Part shown: one piece after another, positions 1-8,799 of the stretch
How the letters are laid out: each line of letters opens with the position of its first letter
How positions within the stretch are numbered: the stretch's first letter is position 1
DNA from: Fibrobacter sp. UWT2
GTDB taxonomy: Bacteria; Fibrobacterota; Fibrobacteria; Fibrobacterales; Fibrobacteraceae
Length of the DNA stretch: 64,000 nt
Assembly (NCBI RefSeq): GCF_900142545.1
Contig: NZ_FRBF01000007.1
Span: 121,939-185,938, forward strand
Direction: 5' to 3'
Made by a program: the position numbers and the translations under genes
Notes under the pieces: model-generated
What the model saw: only the letters and a program-made list of their open reading frames with translations
The model's database searches: none
Told to the model about the DNA's origin: nothing

Positions 1-24
1 AGCATAAAGTAATGAGGTAAGATT

Positions 25-837
25 ATGAATCAGAAAAGCTTTATGTTGAAACTCGTTTCTATTCCGCTGATTTCTTTGACCGCGTTCTGCTTTACGGCAT
101 GCGGAGACAATTCTATTGAAGTCGAAAACGAAAAACAGGCAAACTTCTCGATCGACTTCGATGCAGCATTGGACACTCTTGAAAGCCGTCGCGACAACAT
201 GGACTATTACAATTGCTACGAGAAGACCAAGCGCGTCGTCTACAATTATAAGGTACGTTGCGACAACTTTATCGACAAGTTCCGTGACAGCGACACCGAC
301 TCCGTCTTGAGCCTCGAAACCGTCATCAGAATGGTGAAGGACAACGAGAGCTACAACGACAAGGGCAGCTTCATCGGCACCAACAACGACCCGGCAATCA
401 ATTACCTGCAGGTCACGAAAATGCTGAGCATCACGCTTACCAGCTATAAGCAGACCGCAGATTCCATCAGTAAAACCGAAAAAATTGGCGACCCGCAAGT
501 CAGGTTCCTGGTGAAGTCCTATATCGATTCCGAACCCTCGGAATACGATCCGCTTTCGGCTACCGCCTTGGATACGCTGAACCTCAAGAGTTGGAAGGGC
601 GAAAAGAAAGTCGCCATCCAGATTCCTCGCGGCATAGACGCCATCGACATTTGCCCCGTACTCAGGGACAAGAACGAACATGACGCCTACTACGACGACG
701 AAGACCTACTGAACGATTCGGACTGCATTTCTGTCACGAACCTGGGATTCTTCAAGGAAAACAACGTCAAGCCCCAGACGACAAAGGGCGAAAAAGCCAC
801 TATCACCTGGGAATGGTTCATGTACTCGATAAAATAG
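25..837 (+). CDS. Secreted lipoprotein of unknown function
   Basis: This is a 270-residue protein of unrecognised function. The first 25 residues form a lipoprotein signal peptide: a basic start, a hydrophobic core and a lipobox ending FTAC, so the mature protein should be lipid-anchored with Cys26 at its N-terminus. The remainder is acidic and soluble, rich in Asp, Asn and Tyr, without membrane segments or repeats. A GAGGTAAG ribosome-binding site lies just before the ATG. Its stop is one base from the stop of the convergent helicase gene, so no separate terminator exists between them. Upstream context is cut off by the window edge. Lipoprotein status is well supported; the role is unknown. 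Confidence 0.8.
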   Translation: MNQKSFMLKLVSIPLISLTAFCFTACGDNSIEVENEKQANFSIDFDAALDTLESRRDNMDYYNCYEKTKRVVYNYKVRCDNFIDKFRDSDTDSVLSLETVIRMVKDNESYNDKGSFIGTNNDPAINYLQVTKMLSITLTSYKQTADSISKTEKIGDPQVRFLVKSYIDSEPSEYDPLSATALDTLNLKSWKGEKKVAIQIPRGIDAIDICPVLRDKNEHDAYYDDEDLLNDSDCISVTNLGFFKENNVKPQTTKGEKATITWEWFMYSIK

Positions 838-838
838 T

Positions 839-2323
839 CTAGTTGCCCTGAGCCGGCTGGCGTGCGGCTTCACGCATACGCTTGCGGGCGCGGGACCCAG
901 GACGGTTACGGCCGATGGTTCGGCGCCCTTCCTGCGGATTCGCTTGTTGAACGCCTTCGCTCTTTGGAGCGGGGCGTTTTTCGTTTTGCGGATTATTCTG
1001 CGGGCGGTTTTGCTGCGGGCGATTCTTTCCGTGACCGTGCTTGGCCTGATTATTGTTTTCTGCCTTCTGGCCGCCCTGACGGTTATTATCATGGCGATTA
1101 CCGCGGTTATTGTCGCGGCGCGGGAATCCACGGCCGCGGGCGTTGCGCATTTCGCTTTCGGGAGTTTCCTTTTGCTGGGGCGGGAGCTTTTCGTAAATTG
1201 CCTTGTCACCTTCGGGAATGCTGATGCGAGTCAGCTTCTCGATGGCGCGCAAATCTTGTTCTTCATCAGGGGCGCAGAACGAAATGGCGATACCGTCTTT
1301 GCCGGCGCGGGCGGTACGGCCGATGCGGTGCACGAATGTTTCCGGGACATCGGGCAAGTCGTAATTGAATACGTGCGACACGTCATCCACATCGATACCG
1401 CGGGCGGCAATGTCGGTTGCCACGAGTACGCGAATCTGTTCGCACTTAAAATTGCCTAAAGCTTGTTGTCTGCGGTTCTGGCTCTTGTTACCGTGAATAG
1501 CGGCGCACTTGATGCCCGCCTTTTCGAGCACGCGCGTAATCTTGTCGGCGCCGTGCTTGGTGCGGCTAAAGACCAGCACCTTTTTCATTTCGGGGTGAGC
1601 GAGCAGCAGTTCCTTGAGGAGCGCGCCTTTGCGGCGCTTGTCGATGCGGTAGAGTTCCTGATGAATGCGCTCGATCGGAGTGCTCTGCGGCGCCACCTCC
1701 ACCCTCACCGGGTTCGGGCGCAGGATTGTCGCGGCAAGCTTTGTAATGTCTTCGGGCATGGTCGCGCTGAAGAACAGATTCTGGCGATTCTGCGGCAGCA
1801 GCGCCACCACCTTGCGGATATCGTGAATGAATCCCATGTCGAGCATGCGATCGGCTTCATCAAGTACGAAGAATTCAAGCGCCTTCAGAGACACTGCTTT
1901 CTGGTTGATCAAATCGAGCAGGCGCCCCGGAGTTGCAACAAGAACATCTACGCCGCGAATCAGGTTACGCTTCTGACTCACGTCACTCACACCGCCAAAA
2001 ATGCAGGCGGTCGAAATGGCCGTAAATTGGGCGTACTGCTTAAAGCATTCTTCCACCTGAATGGCAAGCTCACGCGTAGGCAAAAGAATCAACGCGCGGC
2101 AAGTCTTAGGCGCACGGAACTTTCCGGAATCCAGCAACAGCTGTAGAATCGGAAGTGCAAAAGCCGCCGTCTTCCCCGTACCCGTCTGTGCGATTCCCAG
2201 CAGATCACGCCCCTCCAAGAGACTCGGAATCGACTGTTCCTGAATCGGAGTGGGTTGTTCGTAACCGACAGCGCGAATAGCACGCTGCAAGGGATTTGCT
2301 AGGGGAAGTTCTGAAAAAAGCAT
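839..2323 (-). CDS. DEAD-box ATP-dependent RNA helicase, RhlE-like
   Basis: The protein (494 aa) unwinds RNA duplexes using ATP and acts in the cytoplasm in ribosome assembly or RNA turnover. All core motifs are visible in order: the Q motif (GYEQPTPIQ), motif I AQTGTGKT, Ia PTRELA, Ib TPGR, II DEAD, III SAT, and the C-terminal lobe motifs ending in ATDIAARGID and HRIGRTARAG. After about residue 385 comes a low-complexity basic tail rich in Asn, Arg, Gln and Gly, typical of RhlE/CsdA-type helicases that bind RNA non-specifically. It is transcribed alone, convergent with the lipoprotein gene. Helicase identity is certain; the RhlE subfamily is inferred from the short core and tail. Confidence 0.95.
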   Translation of the reverse strand: MLFSELPLANPLQRAIRAVGYEQPTPIQEQSIPSLLEGRDLLGIAQTGTGKTAAFALPILQLLLDSGKFRAPKTCRALILLPTRELAIQVEECFKQYAQFTAISTACIFGGVSDVSQKRNLIRGVDVLVATPGRLLDLINQKAVSLKALEFFVLDEADRMLDMGFIHDIRKVVALLPQNRQNLFFSATMPEDITKLAATILRPNPVRVEVAPQSTPIERIHQELYRIDKRRKGALLKELLLAHPEMKKVLVFSRTKHGADKITRVLEKAGIKCAAIHGNKSQNRRQQALGNFKCEQIRVLVATDIAARGIDVDDVSHVFNYDLPDVPETFVHRIGRTARAGKDGIAISFCAPDEEQDLRAIEKLTRISIPEGDKAIYEKLPPQQKETPESEMRNARGRGFPRRDNNRGNRHDNNRQGGQKAENNNQAKHGHGKNRPQQNRPQNNPQNEKRPAPKSEGVQQANPQEGRRTIGRNRPGSRARKRMREAARQPAQGN

Positions 2324-2338
2324 ATTAGTGCCAAATGT

Positions 2339-2377
2339 AGAAAAAGGGAATCCCTTTTTATAAGGATTCCCTTTTTT
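2339..2377 (-). terminator. Rho-independent terminator after the deacetylase gene
   Basis: A strong stem (AAAGGGAATCC pairing with GGATTCCCTTT) with a loop of about ten bases and T-runs on both sides lies between the deacetylase stop and the helicase start. It probably ends the deacetylase transcript. Confidence 0.8.
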
Positions 2378-2401
2378 CGAGAGAGGTTTTGGTAAAATGG
2401 A

Positions 2402-3778
2402 TTAAAGCTTAACCTTGAAGGACTTGCCGCCCACCTTGACGATGTACACGCCCTTGGCGCCGGTATAGACCTTCTGCACGGCACCGAGACCGCGAGTGGT
2501 ACGCACCTGATGGCCGAGGCTGTTGAACACGGTAATGTTCATGCCCTTAGCGCCACCGACCACGATGTAGTTGTCAGAGGATCTGTAGACGGAGAGACCG
2601 AAGTCATTCTGAAGTTCGTTAGCAATAGCCATGCCATGGCAAGAAGCATCAAACGGATTGACATTGCAATCCACTTCGCCCTTGCTAGAAGAGGACTTCG
2701 GACCCCACGGATTCGTAGAAGAAGAGCTCTTGGCTTCGCTAGAAGAAGACTGCGGCGGTTCTGCGCTAGAAGAAGATTCCGGAGAAGGACCAGAGCCTTC
2801 ACCAGCGATAACAATGTCGCCTGCATTCGGGACTGCGTCGAAGTATACGTAGCCACCCTCAACCTTGGCTTCGAGCTTGGCACCAGCCTGCGTCACATTG
2901 GCAGTGGAGCCGCTGTACTTGACTTTCAGGGTGAGCGGGTAGTCGTAATCGGAAACGTTGTCCTTAATGCTGTGAGTCAGCTTAACCGTTGTGGAACTGC
3001 CGCTGTTAGAAACTTCAACCTTGGAGGCCTTGCGTTCCTTGATATACATGGCGACATGGCCCATCGGAGCCACCCAAATGTCCTTGTCATTCTGCTGGGC
3101 CCACTTGAGACCGTCTTCAATGGCGCTGAGCGGCGTGGGCGAGTAGGTGGCGGAACCGTTGTTCTTGTTCTCGAAACCGTGGGTAAGGAACGAAATCCAG
3201 CCGCCCTGCTGTACGGCCTTCTGCATGTTGCCCTTGAAATCGTTCGTGCCGGTGGATCCAGTCATGATGGCGGATGCCATTGCCCAGTCGCTAGGACCGT
3301 CCTTGCCCATCATGTCGGGCTGGCTCTGCCAGGAACCGTTACAGATACGGCCAATGACGTAGTTCTGCAGCACGGCGCTCTTGTTCGGCACATTGCAGTT
3401 CGGATAGGCGACCGTGATGATGCCGTACTTCTGCTGGATCTTGCCTGCGATAGCCTGCTTCGAAGAAGCTTCTTCGCCGCTCATGTTCTGGCCGTGGGTG
3501 TTGCTGTGGCTTGCGATTTCATGACCGTTCTTGGCCATGTTGCCGAAACCGCTCCAGTCGGGGTTCCAGTTCACCACCACGTTGAATGTGGCTTTGTAGC
3601 CGTACTTGTCGAACAACGGACCGCCGTCGCTCACGTGGCTCGGAGCGCCATCGTCAAACGTGAAAGACGCTGCGCCCTTGCGGAAGCCTGCCCAAGTGGC
3701 AATTTCAGCATCCTGAGCAAAAACCATGGAAGAACCCATGGCAATCAGCGCAGCAATAGAAATCTTTTTGTAATTCAT
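2402..3778 (-). CDS. Secreted polysaccharide deacetylase (NodB/CE4-type) with Ser-rich linker and C-terminal tail domain
   Basis: This 458-residue protein starts with a signal peptide ending near AQDA. Residues about 30-260 form a NodB-type deacetylase domain: TFDDG supplies the catalytic and metal-binding aspartates, and HSNTH supplies the metal-binding histidines. Such enzymes remove acetyl or N-acetyl groups from xylan, chitin or peptidoglycan; in a fibre degrader xylan is the likely substrate (inference). A beta-rich domain follows, then a poly-serine linker (SSSS blocks alternating with Glu/Pro, residues about 335-375), then a C-terminal module ending GVYIVKVGGKSFKVKL. That tail resembles type IX secretion sorting domains. 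It is monocistronic with a TA-rich promoter region upstream. Confidence 0.85.
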   Translation of the reverse strand: MNYKKISIAALIAMGSSMVFAQDAEIATWAGFRKGAASFTFDDGAPSHVSDGGPLFDKYGYKATFNVVVNWNPDWSGFGNMAKNGHEIASHSNTHGQNMSGEEASSKQAIAGKIQQKYGIITVAYPNCNVPNKSAVLQNYVIGRICNGSWQSQPDMMGKDGPSDWAMASAIMTGSTGTNDFKGNMQKAVQQGGWISFLTHGFENKNNGSATYSPTPLSAIEDGLKWAQQNDKDIWVAPMGHVAMYIKERKASKVEVSNSGSSTTVKLTHSIKDNVSDYDYPLTLKVKYSGSTANVTQAGAKLEAKVEGGYVYFDAVPNAGDIVIAGEGSGPSPESSSSAEPPQSSSSEAKSSSSTNPWGPKSSSSKGEVDCNVNPFDASCHGMAIANELQNDFGLSVYRSSDNYIVVGGAKGMNITVFNSLGHQVRTTRGLGAVQKVYTGAKGVYIVKVGGKSFKVKL

Positions 3779-3921
3779 ACACTCACACCCTTTTTAGTGA
3801 TTGATTTTAATGTTTTACCCCGTTATAATATATATATGGGCTAAATCAATCGCAATAATAGGGCGAGAGTATCCGTTGTTAGCAAAAACAACGAATGTAA
3901 ACGTTCGGAAACATTTTTTTG

Positions 3922-4803
3922 CTAGCCGAGTTTCTGGAGGAAATCCATGAACAGGTAGAGGGCGGGGGCTGCGAGGTAGAAGGAATCGCAGCGGTCGAGC
4001 ACGCCTCCGTGGCCGACAAACAGGTTGCCGGAATCCTTGGTACCGCTCCAGCGCTTCAGGGCTGACATCAGGAGGTCGCCCACCTGACCGGCCACCGTCA
4101 AGAGCAAGCCGATAACGATAGCAGAACCCCAGTTGATTTCGGCACCGAAAACGGAGAGTGCCGAGCTGCACTTGGCCCAATAAGTCACCCAAGCAATCGT
4201 CGCAATGGAACCCGCGACAGAACCTTCCCAGGTCTTTTTCGGGCTAATGCTCGGTGCAAACGGATGGCGACCGAAAGGACCCTTGCCAGCGGCGAATTTA
4301 CCGAAGAAATAGGCGACGGTATCGCAAAGCCAGCACGAAGTCATGACTAAAATGAACGGATAGCAATGTTCAAAGCCCTGGCCGTTGCCCATCATCATCA
4401 CGTTCATGCCACCCCAGAGGCCCACATAGAGCGGGGCACCCAGCTGCATCACAAGCCACGGGAACAGGTGATCAATTTCAACCTTGGCATACGCCAAGCC
4501 AATGTAAATCGCAAAAATCACGAGGAAGGTCATGCCCACCACATACGGCACGGCAGGCATTCCAAAATAGCCACCCTTGGAAAGCGCCCAAGCGAGCGTC
4601 AGGGCCAAGGAAGCGGCGAACGAAAGGTAACGAGTATCGGGACCCTTGTACATTTTGCAAGCCATGCCGGCCCATTCCCAGGCGCCGACACCGGCCAAAA
4701 AGCACATCAGTCCAATACGGCTGTAGTCGCTGAACCACAGCAAAAAGAACACGATAGGAATGGCGACAACCGCCGTAATTACACGCTGCGCAAGATTACT
4801 CAT
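3922..4803 (-). CDS. cdsA: Phosphatidate cytidylyltransferase
   Basis: This enzyme makes CDP-diacylglycerol from phosphatidic acid and CTP at the inner membrane, the branch point of phospholipid synthesis. The protein is 293 aa and highly hydrophobic, with about eight membrane helices. The CDS signature is present near the C-terminus: KRWSGTKDSGNL followed by HGGVLDRCDS, preceded by SPKKTWEG. I chose the ATG at 4803 because the longer frame begins with TTG. The start overlaps the uppS stop, so the two genes are translationally coupled. It is the last gene of the frr-uppS-cdsA operon, a widespread arrangement. Confidence 0.95.
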   Translation of the reverse strand: MSNLAQRVITAVVAIPIVFFLLWFSDYSRIGLMCFLAGVGAWEWAGMACKMYKGPDTRYLSFAASLALTLAWALSKGGYFGMPAVPYVVGMTFLVIFAIYIGLAYAKVEIDHLFPWLVMQLGAPLYVGLWGGMNVMMMGNGQGFEHCYPFILVMTSCWLCDTVAYFFGKFAAGKGPFGRHPFAPSISPKKTWEGSVAGSIATIAWVTYWAKCSSALSVFGAEINWGSAIVIGLLLTVAGQVGDLLMSALKRWSGTKDSGNLFVGHGGVLDRCDSFYLAAPALYLFMDFLQKLG

Positions 4804-5506
4804 GCAACACCTTTCCAAAACGTCTTTCTCGAGTATTAAAGAACTCGACAGCCTTCATGAATTCTTCCTTGGTAAAGTCGGGCCACAGCGTATCCGTTAC
4901 GTAGAATTCGCTGTAGGCAGCCTGCCACAGCAGGTAATTCGAAAGCCTGAATTCTCCCCCAGTACGAATCACGAGATCCGGATCGGGAGCTCCTTTTAAA
5001 TACAAATTCTTAGCGAAGAGCGTCTCGTCGATATCTTCGGCCTTGATTGCGCCCGATGCGACTTGAGCGGCAATGGAGCGAGCGGCCTCGACAATTTCTT
5101 GCCTGCCACCATAAGAGATAGCGAGGTTCAGCTGCATGCCCGTATTGTTCGCCGTCTTATCGATAGCGGACTGCAAGCTTGCGCGCGGCTTTTCGGGCAG
5201 ACGGTTCATGTTTCCAATCACCGTAAGCTTTACATTTTTCTCCATAAGGTCGGGGATTTCCTTGACCACCATTTCAATCAGGAGGTTCATCAGGTAATCC
5301 ACTTCCTTGCTGGGCCTGCCCCAGTTTTCAGAACTGAACACATACAAAGTCATGTGTTCGAGCTTCAGGTTCACGCCCACTTCGACGGCGTCAATCGTCG
5401 CCTGGGTTCCCTTACGATGACCCAGGAAACGTTCAAGACCGCGGCTACGAGCCCAACGCCCGTTGCCATCCATGATAATCGCTACATGTCTAAGCTGATT
5501 TGCCAC
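4796..5506 (-). CDS. uppS: Isoprenyl (undecaprenyl) diphosphate synthase
   Basis: This cis-prenyltransferase (236 aa, full length) extends farnesyl diphosphate to the C55 carrier lipid needed for peptidoglycan and O-antigen. The N-terminal HVAIIMDGNGRWA motif carries the catalytic aspartate and diphosphate-binding loop, GHRKG follows, and the C-terminal region contains DLVIRTGGEFRLSNYLLWQ and the conserved SEFYVTDTLWPDF segment. It lies 12 bases after frr and overlaps cdsA, linking translation and envelope lipid synthesis in one operon. Confidence 0.96.
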   Translation of the reverse strand: MANQLRHVAIIMDGNGRWARSRGLERFLGHRKGTQATIDAVEVGVNLKLEHMTLYVFSSENWGRPSKEVDYLMNLLIEMVVKEIPDLMEKNVKLTVIGNMNRLPEKPRASLQSAIDKTANNTGMQLNLAISYGGRQEIVEAARSIAAQVASGAIKAEDIDETLFAKNLYLKGAPDPDLVIRTGGEFRLSNYLLWQAAYSEFYVTDTLWPDFTKEEFMKAVEFFNTRERRFGKVLHE

Positions 5507-5518
5507 GCAAACCCCGGA

Positions 5519-6052
5519 CTACACCTTGAGGATGTCTGCTTCCTTTTCAGCGAGGAGGCTGTCGATCTGGGCAATAGCCTTGTCGGTAGCCTTCTGGATT
5601 TCGTCCTGCTGTTTCTTGACTTCGTCTTCGGGCAGTTCCTTGTTCTTCTTGAGGGCGTCGTTAGCATCGCGGCGGATATTGCGGATTGCCACACGACCTT
5701 CTTCGGCATGCTTGCGTGCAATCTTTGCGAGTTCCTGACGGCGTTCCGTGGTAAGAATCGGAAGGCTCACGCGAATGCAGTTGCCGTCCTTCATCGGGGT
5801 AAGGCCGATGTTTGCAGCAAGGATAGCCTTTTCAATCGGGTCGACCATGGTCTTTTCCCACGGGGACACAAGCAGCATGCGCGGTTCGGGCACAGAAACC
5901 TTAGCCACCTGGGAAATCGGAGTCGGCGTACCGTAGTAGTCGATGCGCACGTCGTTCAGGATAGCGGGGCTAGCCTGGCCTGCGCGGATCTTCGAGAATT
6001 CACGTTCGGTGGCCTCAATGGCCTTGTTCATTTTATCAGAATAATCTGCCAT
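5519..6052 (-). CDS. frr: Ribosome recycling factor
   Basis: RRF splits the post-termination ribosome together with EF-G. At 177 residues it is close to the usual 185. The N-terminal helix (KAIEATEREFSKIRAGQASP), the domain II segment YYGTPTPISQVAKVSVPEPR and the C-terminal long helix (RRDANDALKKNKELPEDEVK) all match the family. It is the first gene of the frr-uppS-cdsA operon, divergent from rimO, so the 119-base gap upstream must hold both promoters. Confidence 0.97.
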   Translation of the reverse strand: MADYSDKMNKAIEATEREFSKIRAGQASPAILNDVRIDYYGTPTPISQVAKVSVPEPRMLLVSPWEKTMVDPIEKAILAANIGLTPMKDGNCIRVSLPILTTERRQELAKIARKHAEEGRVAIRNIRRDANDALKKNKELPEDEVKKQQDEIQKATDKAIAQIDSLLAEKEADILKV

Positions 6053-6171
6053 AATTTTTTGCGTGTTAAAAGGTTTTACTTACCAGTTACTAGTTGCGAA
6101 ATATAGATAATTGAAAATGTAGGCGTAAAATAAGTAGTGTTTTTGTAAGAGAAAATTCTAAATTTGCCATC

Positions 6172-7482
6172 ATGCCTACTAAAAAGCCCAAAGTTTTCGT
6201 TGTCCACTTAGGATGTGCCAAGAACCAGGTCGATGCAGAAAACCTGGTCGGCGAGATGTTGCACGCCGGCTTTACCACCTGCGACACAGCCGCCAAGGCA
6301 GACTACATCCTGGTAAACACTTGTGGATTCATCGAAGCTGCCAAGGAAGAATCCATCAACGCGATTCTCGCACAAATTAACGGCAAAAAGCCCAAGCAGA
6401 AACTGATCGTTTCAGGTTGCCTTTCGGGTCGCTACGGAGACGAACTCGTAAAGGAGCTCCCGGAAGTCGATTACTGGGTAGGCACCTACAAACCGGGCGA
6501 ACTTTTGAAGAAGATGGGCATTGTTGCCCCCGCCACTTGCGACGCCGAGAACATGGCCCGCATGAACCTGGGCGGATTCAAACACCACGCCTACCTGAAG
6601 ATTGCCGAAGGCTGCAACCGCCGTTGCGCCTACTGTGCCATTCCGCTCATTCGCGGCAAGCAGGTTTCCCGCAGCATCGAAGACATCGTTGAAGAAGCCA
6701 AGGAACTTGAAAAGCAGGGCGTTCAGGAAATCACGCTCATCGCTCAAGACACGACTTACTTTGGTCGCGAAAAGGGCAAGAAGGGCGGCACGCTCGCCCA
6801 GCTTTTAAAGGCGATTCTTGACAACACGAGCATTCCGTGGATTCGCACGCTTTACTGGTACCCGATGTTCGTGGACGACGAACTTCTGGACCTGATGGCA
6901 AACGAACCGCGCCTTGTGAAATACGTGGACATGCCGATTCAGCATGCGAGCGACAACGTGCTCAAGAACATGAAGCGCAACTACCGCAAGAAAGAACTTG
7001 TCGATATTCTGCACAAGATTCGCGAGCGCATTCCGGGGGTAACGCTTCGCACCACGGTACTTGTCGGATTCCCCGGCGAAACCCACGAAGACTTTGAAGA
7101 ACTGATGGAACTCTTGGAAGACATCCAGTTCGATCACTTGGGCGGATTCGTATTCAGCCCCGAAGAAGGCACGCCCGTGATGGAGATGGACTTGCCTGCA
7201 GTCGACGAAAGCGAAGCCCGCGCAAGGCTCGATGCCGTGAACGATTTGCAAGAAGAACTCGACGCCGAACACGCCGAGGCGATGATCGGCAAGACCGTTC
7301 GCATTATCATTGACCAAGTCGCCGAAGAAAGCGAATACCACTTCTATGGACGCACCGAAGGCAACTCCATGGAAAACGACGATATCGTGAAGGTGCTTGA
7401 AGGCGATGCCGACGTAGGCGAATTCCGCGACGCGCTCGTGGTAGACGCCGAGCCGCATGAGTTGATAGTTAAGTTGGTTTAA
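6172..7482 (+). CDS. rimO: Ribosomal protein S12 methylthiotransferase
   Basis: RimO adds a methylthio group to an aspartate of ribosomal protein S12, using S-adenosylmethionine and two iron-sulfur clusters. The 436-residue protein has the N-terminal MTTase domain with cluster-binding cysteines in GCAKNQ, NTCGF and VSGCL, the radical SAM motif CNRRCAYC near residue 147, and a C-terminal TRAM-like region (about 370-436). The HLGCAKNQVDAE start is characteristic of RimO rather than MiaB. It is followed 21 bases later by tRNA-Arg, with which it may be cotranscribed. Confidence 0.96.
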   Translation: MPTKKPKVFVVHLGCAKNQVDAENLVGEMLHAGFTTCDTAAKADYILVNTCGFIEAAKEESINAILAQINGKKPKQKLIVSGCLSGRYGDELVKELPEVDYWVGTYKPGELLKKMGIVAPATCDAENMARMNLGGFKHHAYLKIAEGCNRRCAYCAIPLIRGKQVSRSIEDIVEEAKELEKQGVQEITLIAQDTTYFGREKGKKGGTLAQLLKAILDNTSIPWIRTLYWYPMFVDDELLDLMANEPRLVKYVDMPIQHASDNVLKNMKRNYRKKELVDILHKIRERIPGVTLRTTVLVGFPGETHEDFEELMELLEDIQFDHLGGFVFSPEEGTPVMEMDLPAVDESEARARLDAVNDLQEELDAEHAEAMIGKTVRIIIDQVAEESEYHFYGRTEGNSMENDDIVKVLEGDADVGEFRDALVVDAEPHELIVKLV

Positions 7483-7503
7483 TTTACTATCTTTGATTCG
7501 CTC

Positions 7504-7577
7504 GCCCTTGTAGCTCAGTTGGATAGAGTGTCAGCCTCCGAAGTTGAAGGTCATGCGTTCGAATCGCATCAAGGGTA
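7504..7577 (+). tRNA. tRNA-Arg (anticodon CCG)
   Basis: The cloverleaf can be folded by eye. Acceptor GCCCTTG pairs with CAAGGGT (G-U at the first pair), the D-stem is GCTC/GAGT, the anticodon stem is TCAGC/GTTGA with loop CTCCGAA giving anticodon CCG (codon CGG), and the T-arm is ATGCG-TTCGAAT-CGCAT. The discriminator base is A. No CCA is encoded. Confidence 0.93.
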
Positions 7578-7579
7578 TG

Positions 7580-7610
7580 AAAAAAAGCTCCCAATAGGGA
7601 GCTTTTTTTA
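7580..7610 (+). terminator. Rho-independent terminator after tRNA-Arg
   Basis: GCTCCC-AATA-GGGAGC followed by seven T, flanked upstream by an A-run, sits directly after the tRNA. It probably ends the rimO/tRNA-Arg transcript. Confidence 0.9.
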
Positions 7611-7613
7611 AAT

Positions 7614-7641
7614 GCAGATTCCGCACCAAGTGCGGAATGAC
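7614..7641. repeat. REP-like palindrome (ATTCCGCAC type)
   Basis: A perfect 9-base inverted repeat, ATTCCGCAC-CAA-GTGCGGAAT, is followed by GACA. It lies between a terminator and the stop of the convergent gene. Palindromes ending in a GACA box recur at 17859 and 56782 with different stems, which suggests dispersed intergenic repeats rather than a second terminator. Confidence 0.55.
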
Positions 7642-7649
7642 ATCAGGAC

Positions 7650-8663
7650 TTAGCGACCGGCAACGCCAGAGCGGGCTCTTGCCTTTTCACGTTCGCGGCG
7701 ACGCTTTTCGGTGTCATCCGGGAAGAGTTCCGGCAGGGCGTAACCGACAGCGATACCGAATACGATACCCGTCTTGCTCATGCCCTTCGGATCCACCACG
7801 CGGGAACCCCATTCGCCATCATCCCAAATGTACTGGGTATTTCCTTCCAAGTCTGTCATCGGGGTTTCTAGCTTACGGAAGCTCGGGTTATCCGTTTCTG
7901 CGTCACCCGTTCCGTTGTCCTTATTGTATCTAACCGGAGTCTTGGCCAGCTTCGGAGCATAGTACATACCGATAGAGAACTGCAAGTAGTACCATTCATT
8001 GGTCAAGTAGGTAATAAGGGCATCAAACTGGAAGCCGTCCACCTTGATCAAGGCACGGACCTTGCTTTCATCGGGGATGATATCGTGGTCAAAGTAGACC
8101 GTACCATAAGAAACAGACAAGCCCAAATGGAGCGGGTTCTTGGGGAACAGGTAGTAGTTCAAACCGACCTTGTAACCCGTACCGCCTTCAAGTTCCCATT
8201 CGTCGAAGTCGTTATCGGTGCCCTTGGGCAAGAAGCCGAAAGAACCGTACAGAGACAAATGGAACGGCAAAATGTATTCGACACCGGCACCGATGCCCAT
8301 ACCCATACCGGTTTCACCCATAATCGGGTAACGGGAACCCATACCGATCTGGAAAATCAAGCGGTTACGGAGCCAGTCACGACGGCGTTCAGAGTTTGCA
8401 TATTCATCCTGACGCTGTTCTTCTTCAAACTTCTTGCGTTCGGCCATTTCACGGCGCTGGGCAGAGTTAATACCGACGTCATAGACTTCTTCCTCTTCTT
8501 CTTCATCGCCGGTAGCCATAGTAGCACGCGGAGCAGCCTCCCCCTCATCTTCTTGAGCAGAAGCAGGGGCGGACACGAAGCCTTCGTCGTCCTCGTCGAA
8601 GTCGTCTTGAGCCCAAGACATGAAGGCGGTTAAGCATAAAGACAAAAGTACTTTCTTAAACAT
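7650..8663 (-). CDS. Predicted outer-membrane beta-barrel protein
   Basis: This is a 337-residue secreted protein with no recognised family. Residues 1-19 form a signal peptide ending SWAQ. An acidic low-complexity region (runs of Glu and Asp, about 20-70) and a charged helical stretch rich in Arg/Glu (about 70-105) follow. From about residue 110 to 310 the sequence alternates Gly/aromatic/hydrophobic segments (for example MGSRYPIMGETGMGMGIGAG) in the way of an outer-membrane beta-barrel. The C-terminus is basic (EKRRREREKARARSGVAGR). It is monocistronic. The barrel is inferred from the alternating pattern only. Confidence 0.7.
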   Translation of the reverse strand: MFKKVLLSLCLTAFMSWAQDDFDEDDEGFVSAPASAQEDEGEAAPRATMATGDEEEEEEVYDVGINSAQRREMAERKKFEEEQRQDEYANSERRRDWLRNRLIFQIGMGSRYPIMGETGMGMGIGAGVEYILPFHLSLYGSFGFLPKGTDNDFDEWELEGGTGYKVGLNYYLFPKNPLHLGLSVSYGTVYFDHDIIPDESKVRALIKVDGFQFDALITYLTNEWYYLQFSIGMYYAPKLAKTPVRYNKDNGTGDAETDNPSFRKLETPMTDLEGNTQYIWDDGEWGSRVVDPKGMSKTGIVFGIAVGYALPELFPDDTEKRRREREKARARSGVAGR

Positions 8664-8799
8664 GAAAAAGCCTCAGATTATATAATCGCATTTGCGAATA
8701 TAACTTTTAAGTGCGCAAATCGCACGCAACTTAATGTAAAAAAAGCAAAAAACACGCTTTTCAAAGGGTATTTTTGCACAAAATTGCCAAAACGCCCCA

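Noticed and set aside
6070..6100. Degenerate heptamer tract (TTACCAG TTACTAG) between frr and rimO
   Set aside because: Only about two similar units are visible, too few to call an array like those at 10080 and 25232.
8690..8740. GCATTTGCG/CGCAAATCGC inverted pair as an operator upstream of the outer-membrane protein gene
   Set aside because: The match is imperfect and occurs in a short AT-rich gap; not strong enough to report.
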